The notes beneath the pieces were generated by a model. That model worked only from the letters and a program-made list of their open reading frames with translations. It was not told where the DNA came from and made no database searches. DNA of 26,128 nt from Branchiostoma floridae (taxonomy: Eukaryota > Chordata > Leptocardii > Amphioxiformes > Branchiostomatidae): positions 129,091-155,218 of the forward strand of contig NW_023365618.1 in the NCBI RefSeq assembly GCF_000003815.2, read 5' to 3'. Shown in pieces: positions 1 through 15,900 of this stretch (position 1 is the stretch's first letter; each line of letters begins with the position of its first letter). A program made the position numbers and the translations under genes.

Positions 1-157
1 TTCAAATTTTCAAATTGGCCTTTTTTAGCTTGCTTTCTAATGCTACTCATGCATTGTTCTAGCAACTGGTTTCCTCTGTGTGCGTAAAAAGGAAGACTTT
101 GTCGGGTTTGTTCCAGTATTGATTGCTGTAATGTGGTAACAACATGTACAATTTTAG

Positions 158-5955
<5,798 letters not shown>

Positions 5956-7861
5956 CCTGGATGCTCTGGCCTAACAGATTAATGGTACATTCACCTTAAA
6001 GGCCTACAGTAGGAAACCACTTGAGCTGGACTACAAGGGCTAAACTACTTCCTTAATGCTGTTTTTGAAACATGCAGAAAGGACTATTTGTTGCTGATTT
6101 CCTCACAGATGTACATGAAGGATCCAACTCAGTCTTTGTTTTGTGGCATTTACTACATCTCTGTAGTTCTGTACACTTTAACTCCTCAACAGGAGAAAAG
6201 TGCAGGCAAAAAAGATGTATCATAAACTGCTGCTGAAGATGAGTGACTCGGCACATGGTTGAGACTACAAATGTGGTATGAACTTCAGACTTTTCCATGT
6301 AACATACTGTTGGCATATTAAATGGCACTGTTGCCAAAAGCTGAACTTTCTTTCAAGCCTCATTAATATCTACTGCATCATTCAGTAAAGAGAGAAGGAA
6401 AACATTCATGCATGACAAACAGCTCTTCAGCTAGCAGATTTTTTACTTTGAGTTATGTGTTTATTCATCCAGTGAAATCATGATTACGTTAGTGACTTAG
6501 TACAGACAAATCTGGTATCAGCCTTTGCACAATGATTGGAAATAAGATTAAGCAATATTCAAACCAATTTAGGTGTCATCCTTTTGTGATTCTTATGTGT
6601 CACTTCCAAACATTTTTGATGATACAACACAGGATTCAACAACTAATTTCACGATTTGGGAAATATGGAAAAAGGAATATTTGAAACATATCCTCTATCG
6701 ATAAGTATGGCAGTGATTCGAACATTACTTATGCTGCCAAGAAACAAATAATTAGCGTGATTGCAATCTCGGGTTTGAAAGTCATAAGATCACCATACTA
6801 AGTATACATGTACATGTATGCACCGTATCTGCACTTCAAAATTTAAGTTAGTAGGGATCGCTTTAACAGGTTGCAAGCTTCTGGTATTCTTTATCAATCA
6901 TTTGTTATCTATATACCAGGAACGGTAAAAAAAATGATAATTTTGACAATACATGTTTGCTAAGATAACTAATAAAATGACTTATTTCAAGTGGAGACAC
7001 CTCCCTTAATTAATGTGCACTTACTTACACTTACATTGATTATGATGTGGGGTGAAAACTAGACCTGAACCATATATCTGCTTGGAGATTAGGTAAACTG
7101 GCTTGTTCCTATTACAGCATTGTACATGCTTTGTTCCCATCATGATGTTTGACTACCTACATGTACAGACGTGTTAAATATGGCAAATGTTACAATCCCA
7201 TCTTAACCTACTTCAAGCTAACAACAGCTGACTCAAAATATACAATACTAACAAAGGGACACACTGGTAGCATTGCACCTTCATGTGAATATGTACAACA
7301 TTAAATTACGTTTTAGAATGAATTAACAAGTATTAGGTACATGATTGATGATGGCAAGTATAGGCATCATGCTATGAATCAACACAGATGACAGTAATGA
7401 TTATGATTACCTTAGTCTAGCATCTATGGGACAACTGTCCTTTATGCTGAATTACAAAACAAGAGATACAAAATTACAAGTACTTCGATACACTACAAAT
7501 CTACAAAAATCAAGATAAAAATTAAGACTACACTCAAATAAAAATAGATTCAAGATAAAACAAATGACTGTTAAAAATGCTCTTCTTACAGACATGGTTG
7601 TAAAATGGTGTTCTCGGTCTACAAGACCACCAACATACAAGGCAGTTCCTATCAAGGCCACATACACAGCAGGCGAGAAGCACAACAAACTACGGGTTAT
7701 CTCAGGAAAATACAGACTACAGTGTGAAAAATCATCTTCTAATCTAAAAGCCCACACACTTCAGTTCTGGCCATTTTAGAGTCATTCGACTTAGGAATTA
7801 AAAAATCAGGTGGTCTCTAATATGAAGTAATAATAAAGTAATGGGCACAGGAAACACTTCC
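5956..7861. other. Convergent intergenic / 3'-UTR region between ATR (+) and MTMR10-like (-)
   Basis: ATR ends at 5955 and the minus-strand MTMR10-like gene ends at 7862, so the 1.9 kb between them must hold both 3' UTRs. A plus-strand AATAAA lies at 6971-6976, about 1 kb past the ATR stop; it is the only canonical signal I noticed for ATR before 7.5 kb and could be its poly(A) signal. No convincing minus-strand signal was seen close to 7862. The rest is A/T-rich with many TACATGTA-type words and no supported ORF. Confidence 0.55.
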
Positions 7862-9294
7862 TCAGTCGTCCCCGTTCGCTGCTGCTCCGTTGTAACTTGA
7901 GACAGACATCCTACGCAGGAAGGAGAAGAGAGGGGTCCCCACTATGGACTTCCTGTCCATGCTTCCTATAGGGGAGTAGGGAAACGCTGACGTCAGAGAG
8001 TCATTTGCATCAAACCCTCGGGGGCTCTCGAACGTGAAGAACATTCCACTCTCCTGACTGGTGTTGTGTTGGTCAGGTTTGGACATCTCCAGACTGTGGA
8101 TCTTCATGTTTAGGATGTGCAGTTCGTCCACGAGCAGACACTGGTGGAAGTACTCTGAGGGAGGGCCACCGCCGACGGTGTGGGCCCACGGTATCCACCT
8201 CATGTAACACTGGGTCCATAACTTCAGTCCTGCTCCGATGTTAATCGGAAACAGCGGTCCGTTGAAACTTGGCGTGGAAGGCGCTGCGAATGACACCTGC
8301 GCAGACGCGCTGGCTTGCTTCTTCTTCTTGCTCTTCCACTTGTTCCTGGACTTGAAGCTGCCCAGCGTGTTGGTGGGGTTGGGAGGTACCACTGTGGGGC
8401 CGTTGGAGGGGTGTTCGGGAAAGTACTCCGCCAGCTTGCCGCCGTACAGGGGGTTGTTGAAGAGCAGGCGGTCCTGGTCAGAGAACTGGAGGGACCAGTC
8501 CCACACAGGCATCAGCGTTGGTGACGTGTTGTCATTCTTGTCTCGCTTGGCATCCATGCAGGCAACATATCTGGAGATACAAAGGCAAAAACAACAGGAA
8601 AATTGTTATACTTCCAAGTGATAAGTCACTCTGCCATCCCTGTCTATTTCTGTGACATTTGTTGACTGACGTCTTTCCTTTCACATCGCAAGCTATAAAA
8701 CTCCATTAACTCGGGAGAAATGAGTACCTACAGGTAGCTTTGGTTAGAGACATTGTCTTGGATGGTCCCTAATGCTGAGGTCTTATACCTTGTACATGTA
8801 TTTATACATACAAATGTGGCATGTTAAGGCAGTATGCAGATTAAAGACTGGACCGGCCTGCCCCTTGCCAGCTCCCAAGTGTTGCCACATGATAGGGCAA
8901 GATGGAGAGAGGCAGTGTACTCAGTGGCTAAGTGACCCCATGATCACCCCTGGTCAAGGGACTGGTAAGCGGTAAGTATTGGTTATGCAAACAAACAAAC
9001 TTGGTGGGGTAGGAAACTGACCTGTCCCTTTCACTGTGGAAGAGGAAGGTTGCAAACAACGGCACCCTGGCGTACAAAACTGGTGTGTTAAGGCGGTATA
9101 CTGGTTAAGCAAACAAAGATAATAGGTAAGGAAACTGACCTGTCCCTTTCACTGTTGAAGAGGAAGGTTGCAAACAGCGGCACCCGGGCGCTGTCCCACA
9201 GGGTGGTCAGGTACGTCTCCGTGAACTCAAAGCATGATGGGAACTGCTGCAGCAGCTGCCATACACAGTCCAGGAACAACAGGAACACTGGCGA
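7862..9294 (-). CDS. MTMR10: Myotubularin-related protein 10-like, C-terminal two exons
   Basis: Exon 9140-9294 (minus) reads SPVFLLFLDCVWQLLQQF..., FEFTETYLTTLWDSARVPLF and ATFLFNSERD, and splices in phase (split AG/A arginine codon) to exon 7862-8570, which begins YVACMDAKRDKNDN. The last exon contains PVWDWSLQFSDQDRLLFNNP, a lysine/serine-rich linker, LWTQCYMRWIPWAH, LLVDELHIL, and a tail with PIGSMDRKSIVGTPLFSFLR before the stop. This order matches my recollection of the end of the phosphatase-like domain and the C-terminal myotubularin-associated region of MTMR10. MTMR10-type proteins are catalytically dead phosphoinositide-phosphatase homologues; the dead site itself is not in this window. 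MTMR11 or MTMR12 are the alternatives. Upstream exons are missing: sequence to the right runs into a gap and then a different gene. Confidence 0.88.
8571..9139 (-). other. MTMR10-like intron with a partial exon duplication
   Basis: The intron joins the two MTMR10-like exons. Its 5' part (in gene orientation) holds a copy of the 3' end of the upstream exon; see 9005-9072. The rest, about 8571-9000, is unique sequence with no supported feature. Confidence 0.75.
9005..9072 (-). pseudogene. Duplicated 3' fragment of the MTMR10-like exon, with its splice donor
   Basis: Bases 9005-9072 closely match 9123-9190. Read on the minus strand, the copy still encodes ARVPLFATFLFHSERD (one N-to-H change against the real exon) and keeps a GTCAGTTTCC donor. 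It has lost the first two thirds of the exon and I see no acceptor that would give the right phase. It is best called a partial-exon duplication about 120 bp downstream of the parent. Confidence 0.8.
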
Positions 9295-9796
9295 CTGGAG
9301 GGAATAAACATGCAGGGTTAGTACTAGAGCTGAAGGACTAGACAGATACTGGTACAGAGGTATGGGTGCAGGTTTGAACCTATAAAAACAATTCAACAAA
9401 AGTGACCTGTCTTCAATCGAGACATCTATCTTACACAATAAATTAGTAATCTCTGAGGCTGAAAGAAAGAAGCTTTTTGAAACAATTAAAATATCCCTGA
9501 GCTTTCACGATTTAGAAGACGCAAAACCACATGTGCTATTGACATCACAAAACCCACTTCATCACTGAATATGTGGGACTCGTCAACCACTGCCTCCAAA
9601 AGAAGCCCCCCGCCATGAGGAGGACATTTTTGTTACCTTTTTCTGTTACTGTATCTGTGCCCACAACTGCAACTAGTCTACATGCATGTGTTTGCAATTT
9701 AAGATTCCATGACTAATACTTTTATCCGCACTTATTATCCGCAGGTAACCTATATCCATGTTTTGAAAATGGGCCTTAGGGATATCAAGTGACGAC
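9295..9796. other. Sequence between the MTMR10-like exon and the first gap
   Basis: The region should be intron of the MTMR10-like gene. I looked for the preceding exon (the part of the phosphatase-like domain before SPVFLLFLD) and did not find it. No repeat or RNA gene is evident. Confidence 0.5.
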
Positions 9797-9896
9797 NNNN
9801 NNNNNNNNNNNNNNNNNNNNNNNNNNNNNNNNNNNNNNNNNNNNNNNNNNNNNNNNNNNNNNNNNNNNNNNNNNNNNNNNNNNNNNNNNNNNNNNN
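9797..9896. other. Assembly gap, 100 N
   Basis: A run of exactly 100 Ns, a common placeholder for a gap of unknown size. It interrupts a tectonin exon on the right (9897-9916) and the MTMR10-like intron on the left. Confidence 0.98.
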
Positions 9897-9916
9897 GAGC
9901 TGTTCCCAACTTGTAC
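9897..9916 (-). CDS. Tectonin exon fragment (copy of module C), cut by the gap
   Basis: The first 20 bases after a CCAACAG acceptor match the start of exon 14667-14897 with one or two differences (T-S/N-W-E-Q-L region). The remainder is lost in the N-run. Confidence 0.75.
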
Positions 9917-12900
9917 CTGTTGGAGACACAGGAAGAATTCTAACGACAACTAGATTTCTAACAACAGCTAGAATTCTAACGACAGCTAGAATTCTAACGA
10001 CAGCTGGAATCATTACAGTCTACAACACAGCTAGAATTCTGACGACAGCTAGAGTTCTAACGACAGCAAGAATTCTAACGATAGCCAGAATTCTAACGAC
10101 AACTGGAATTCGTACAGTCTAACAACAAGACACCTAGAATTCTAACGACAGCTAGAATTCTAACGACAGCTAGAATTCTAACGACAGCTAGAATTCTTAC
10201 AGCCTAACAACAACACAGCTGGAATCCAAACTACAGCTAGAATTATTACAGTCTAACAACAACACAGCTAGAATCCTGAGAACTAAAGCAAATTTCGTAC
10301 CAGCGGGATTATCAGTACTGATGCCAGTCCTTCGGTAGATGTTGTCGTTCGAGTTGACGCCCCACACCTGGTTAGCGGTGGAGCTCACGTCCAGTTGCTT
10401 CAGCTTTCCTTCAACATTGAGCCAGCTGGTTCCTGTAGGGCTACTGGCTGTTACACCTAAAGTCATATAAATAAATTGCATATTAACATAATTTACGCAT
10501 GGTCGTGTGCATCTTTAACTAACTTACACGTCACACAGGTTATGTCCACCTATGGATTTGTGTCATTTCCACACTGAATATACGAATAAGACTCTTGTAT
10601 GTAGTAAGTGTGTTTATGTATCATATACATGTTGATGCCTCATGTTAATGTTTCGTATCGTTGTGTAGATGTTTGTCTAAACTAACAGCATAGCGAATTT
10701 ATCATTATTCACCGTTCATTTTTTAATTACAATCCTTTAAAAACGCCTCTTTCAGTCCAGAGAAGGTTGCTACGAGGCCAAGACCTACATCGTTTATTTC
10801 TTACATCTTACATCTACCGTAAAAATTAGAACAATGACATGTGTAAGACAAAAGGTAAAAGACAGGGACCCAAAATTGTCTATGAATTTCGTTTCTCTTA
10901 TCCCTATTCACAAACAAAATATCATTACAATTCATCTTGTATTGTAAGTTGACTACAAATATCCGGTAACACACACACACACACACATACATAAACACTC
11001 CAAAACAACACCTCTATTTTTCATGGAGGTAAAAAAAATCGTTAACTCCGCCATAACCGAGTTATTTGACCCCTGACATTCTTCACTACCTGGTATTTTT
11101 TCAACAAAAAATATTCAAAAGAATGTTTTAGTCTTATTGGGGTTATATTTAAAAAAAGGATTTTCGAAAATTTAAGATGGCGGATCCAAGATGACCAAGT
11201 GCAGTTAGACGTTTTGCTTTACAGATAATTACCGGAAAATAGGTCAACAGATTTAGTTTATCACTGACCTTGTCGTATGAAAATATCATCGTTAGCGTTG
11301 ACGCCCCAGACGGAGTGTCCTGAAGAGATCTGCTTCAGTTTACCGGCGATGTTCTCCCAGCCGCTGCCTGAAGACTGTCCGTTCTCCTGGGTTCCCGTGC
11401 GGTAGAAGATGTCGTCGTTACTATTAACTCCCCAGACTCCCTTGGATCCAACCGACACGAACTTCAACCGGCCGTCAATTGCATTCCATGTTGGGCCTAA
11501 AGAAATACAATTGAAATTGTATTACGTAGCAAACTTGCTTTATATAGTATTTATTTTTCTAAATATTAGTGCACGGTGACGTTTGTTTCTACTTGCATTT
11601 TACGCATTTATGCATCCATTTCAGCAAATTTTGTAAGAAACGCAAGAGCTATAAAAATTGTGACTATTTCGATAACTGAGGACAAGAAAGATAAATCGAA
11701 CTTCATGTTTACTACAAATCTGTAATTGTTTGTTCCACTTGCTAATTACCATCATTTTATGAAATTTCACAGCAATCTATTAAAAGCTTACTGAGTCACA
11801 TCGTGAACTACAAATAAAAACCACTGCAAACGCCGCCTAAAACATTACGTTTTGGGCAAATGTGGTACAGAGAACCGATATAACTCACACATAGCAATTT
11901 TAACATTACATTATGTAGGGTAAGTAATTGAGTATGAAAGTGTTATTTTCTGACCTGATGGGTCAGTCGTAGGTGGGCTTGTACGGTGGTAAATTAAGTC
12001 TCCAGAATTGACACCCCACGCCTGCTGGCTTTCTGGACTTGCCTCGACCTGCTTGAGTTTTCCTGGAATCTGCCGCCAACCAGTTCCAGCCGGAGTGCTC
12101 GAGCTTATCCCTGAGGAAAAAAAGTATTAGTCAAGCCCCTTGGCGGAGTGAAGACGGTGAACTGGTGACACATTTTAGTCATCAATTTAGTAAGTACGGT
12201 TTGTACTAAAAGAAACTAAAGACAAAAAAGTGTTGTCTTTTTTGTTTGCAGTCAACGGAACTATCAATATAGAGGTGGAATAACAATATGGTTTTTTCCG
12301 TAAATAGTTTCATCAGGTTGGTAGATTAATCGAACAGTCTTCTTCGTTTCACAACCTCTTTTTATTCTTCTGCAGACGTTTCGGTGACTGTCTGTCGCCT
12401 TCATCAGTGCAAAATGAAATATACTAACGTTACTCGGTGCGATATGACCTATACAGTGCAAATCGAACTAAACCTATTGTGACGTAATTCCTTGACATGG
12501 AATGTTCTCGAACGTGATACGTTAATCATCCTTGCCACTTTGTGACGTAGTGGCAAGGATGCGGTCCCAAACATGGCTAAGTTTATACCCCCCTTCGTCT
12601 CTATTCATTACTGCTGTAGACTTTCTGATCCAGATGGCTTCCTTTACCCAACGTGTGTATTTGTTGTCCTCTCTGTCAATAACCTTAGCCCCCTCCCAAT
12701 CTATTACACAGTTATTTCTTGCAATGTGGTCTGTCACCGCTGACTTGTTTTCCTCTTTCTCTGCTTCTTTCTTCTGCGCCCTGGTGTACTTTCTTCCTTC
12801 AACATTTGTTGCTTCCTTTCTGTGTTCTGCTAATCTAGTGCCAAATGTTCTTCCCGTCTCTCCAATATATACTTTGCTACAACTTTTACATGGAATTTTA

Positions 12901-15900
12901 TACACACAATCTGTTTTTACAGCGTCTTCTAATTTGTCTTTGGGGTGGACTAAAAGTCTCCTCAGGGTGGTTTTGGGTTTTACTGCTGTAGTGATCTTGT
13001 GCCGTCGGAATATTCTCTCTAGTGGCTCTGTAACTCCTTTTATGTATGGAAGTGTCACCATGCCTCTGGACTTTTCTTCTTGTTTCTTTTTCTCTGTATT
13101 CTTCGGCTTTTGTCCCATCGTCTGTTGTGCGACTCGTTTGAAGGCCCACTCAGGGTACCCACATCTAGTCAGTGCCTGCTTGATATGTTCTATTTCTTGT
13201 TGTCTGTCTTGGTCTTCTGTTACAATCGCCCTGCATCTATCCATTAATGTGCGGATAACTCCTAGCTTCTGGTGGAGCGGGTGGTGTGATTTGAAGTTCA
13301 GATATTGGTCTGTGTGTGTTTCTTTTCTGTAGACTAGCAATTTCACTGTGCCATCATCCTTCCTTATTAGCAGTGTGTCCAGAAATGGAAGTGTGCCGTT
13401 TTGTTCTTCTTCGTAGGTGAACTTTATGCTGCCTGTGGGGTCCACCGTGTTGAGATGATCCGTCAGGTCCTGCTGTACTCCCTTTTTTATTATTTCCATC
13501 ACATCATCCACATAGCGTTTCCATAGTTTAGGTTTGCATTTTACTGGTGCTGTTGTCGGCACTAGATTAGCAGAACACAGAAAGGAAGCAACAAATGTTG
13601 AAGGAAGAAAGTACACCAGGGCGCAGAAGAAAGAAGCAGAGAAAGAGGAAAACAAGTCAGCGGTGACAGACCACATTGCAAGAAATAACTGTGTAATAGA
13701 TTGGGAGGGGGCTAAGGTTATTGACAGAGAGGACAACAAATACACACGTTGGGTAAAGGAAGCCATCTGGATCAGAAAGTCTACAGCAGTAATGAATAGA
13801 GACGAAGGGGGGTATAAACTTAGCCATGTTTGGGACCGCATCCTTGCCACTACGTCACAAAGTGGCAAGGATGATTAACGTATCACGTTCGAGAACATTC
13901 CATGTCAAGGAATTACGTCACAATAGGTTTAGTTCGATTTGCACTGTATAGGTCATATCGCACCGAGTAACGTTAGTATATTTCATTTTGCACTGATGAA
14001 GGTGACAGACAGTCACCGAAACGTCTGCAGAAGAATAAAAAGAGGTTGTGAAACGAAGAAGACTGTTCGAATATGGTTTTTTGTTTAACTACTGTAAATG
14101 CAGAAACTTTCGCGGTGGTTTTATGTTCACTAACATTAAGTCACCGCGAAAATTTTTCCATGGCAGTAAGAGACTTTATATAGTGCATGGTGCTACCGCG
14201 AAATTAAGACCACAGCGAAAAAAAACTTTTTTCCCGATACCGCGAAATTAAATTTCCGCGAAATTAAATGTATTTAAAGTATTCTCTTTCCTGGCTCAAA
14301 TTTAGAAGTAACAGAAGATTTCAATGTTGTTTCATTATTACACCAGGGCGTACATCTACGACAAGCCTCAATTCATATTGTATATACACCGATGAGTTCG
14401 TTATTACGGGTTTATGACAAAAAGCATTTTTTTCTGTAATTGTTGTAGAGTAGTAGAGATGATTTCATTTGAACTTCTTATAAATGTTAGTTCTAACACG
14501 TAATGCACCCTGCCTTCGGTATTTACGGTGATAGACCACCTTGCTTTTCAAACTCCACCTGGTCATGTGTCACTTGACAAGCCACCGTTAAAACATCGGG
14601 AGGGCTCTCAACTTTTAGCGTATAGACTTTCCTTTTTATCAGCTTAGTTTTTGCAACCTGACTTACCTTCTCTGATAAAGATGTCGTCGTTGACGTTGAC
14701 TCCCCATACGATGTTGTCTCCTGATGAAATCTGCTTTAGTTTCCCGGCAATGTGCTCCCAACCACTGCCTGCAGACGCCTCATTACCGAATGTCCCCGTA
14801 CGGTAGAAGATGTCGTCATTCGCGTTCACACCCCAAACACCAGCCGGACCAACCGACACATGCTTCAGCAAGCCATCGATCTGTTCCCAATTTGTACCTG
14901 TTGGAGACACAGGAAGAATTCTAACGACAACTAGATTTCTAACAACAGCTAGAATTCTTACAGTCTAACAACAACACAGCTAGAATTCTAACGACAGCTA
15001 GAATTCTAACGGCAACTGGAATTATTACAGTCTACAACACATGTACAGCTAGAATTCTGACGACAGCTAGAGTTCTAACGACAGCCAGAATTCTAACGAT
15101 ATCTAGAATTCGTACAGTCTAACAACAACACAGCTAGAATTATAACGTCAGCTAGAATCTTAACGACAGTTGGAAGTCTAACGACAACTAGAATTCGTTA
15201 ATGTCTAACAATAACACAGCTAGAATTCTGACGACAGATAAAAGTATTACAGGTTAACAAGAACACAATCAGCTAGAATTTTAACGGCAGGTAGAATTTT
15301 AACGTCAGGTAGAATTCTAACGACAGGTAGAATCCTTACAGTCTAACAACAAGGCACCTAGAATTCTAACGACAGCTAGAATTCTAACGACAGCTAGAAT
15401 TCTTACAGCCTAACAACAACACAGCTAGAATTCTAACGACACTTAGAATCTAGATCTTACAGCCTGACAACAACACAGCTAAAATCCTGACGGTTAAAGT
15501 GCGTATCGTACCAGCGGGTTCTTCAGTACTGATGCCAGTCCGTCGGTAGATGTTGTCGTTCGAGTTGACGCCCCACACCTGGTTAGCTGTGGAGCTGACG
15601 TCCAGTTGCTTCAGCTTTCCTACAACATTGAGCCAGCTGGTTCCTGTAGGGCTACTGGCTGTTACTCCTAATGAAGGGGTATAAGGGGTTGTTTAGCCTA
15701 CGATAAACACATTTAGATAAAAATGTTAAAAAGTTAAGAGTTCAGAGACCTCATATCTCCATGTGCTATGTAAAGCCTTTACAGACTGTCTCATTTATTA
15801 TGCGAGTAAATTTATCTAGCATATTTTTTTGTTCGTGAACGATATAGTCTTCTTAACAACAACTACCTAGACGCCATACTTTTGTTTGACAGAATTACAT

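Larger units (their letters stand above)
12285..14082. mobile_element. Penelope-like element insertion, two opposed truncated units, 13-bp target duplication
   Basis: AATATGGTTTTTT occurs at 12285-12297 and 14070-14082, flanking the insertion and forming a probable 13-bp target-site duplication. Inside, 12330-12842 and 13558-14070 are reverse complements with no net indel (every paired position sums to 26400) and few mismatches; the single-copy spacer is 12843-13557. The left, minus-strand unit runs from the reverse-transcriptase YVDD motif through the GIY-YIG endonuclease and 3' UTR to 12298. The right, plus-strand unit carries only the end of GIY-YIG and the 3' UTR. Penelope-like elements are known for 5' truncation, inverted partial copies and hammerhead ribozymes; all three appear here. 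It sits in a tectonin intron. Confidence 0.88.

Noticed and set aside
7452-7779. Opposed ORFs in the convergent intergenic region
   Set aside because: They overlap each other on opposite strands, have A/T-driven composition and no conserved motif; probably 3'-UTR sequence.
8238-8621. Plus-strand ORF of 127 codons opposite MTMR10-like
   Set aside because: It is the antisense shadow of a strongly supported coding exon, with no independent motif.
12532-13332. Long plus-strand ORF (266 codons) in the Penelope-like element
   Set aside because: It is antisense to the RT/GIY-YIG coding sequence; its first ~100 codons duplicate the antisense start of the minus-strand frame because of the inverted arms. 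No domain is recognisable.
13557-13868. First ~104 codons of the minus-strand Penelope-like frame
   Set aside because: They are translated through the inverted copy in the wrong sense; the frame stays open by chance, so genuine protein starts near 13556.
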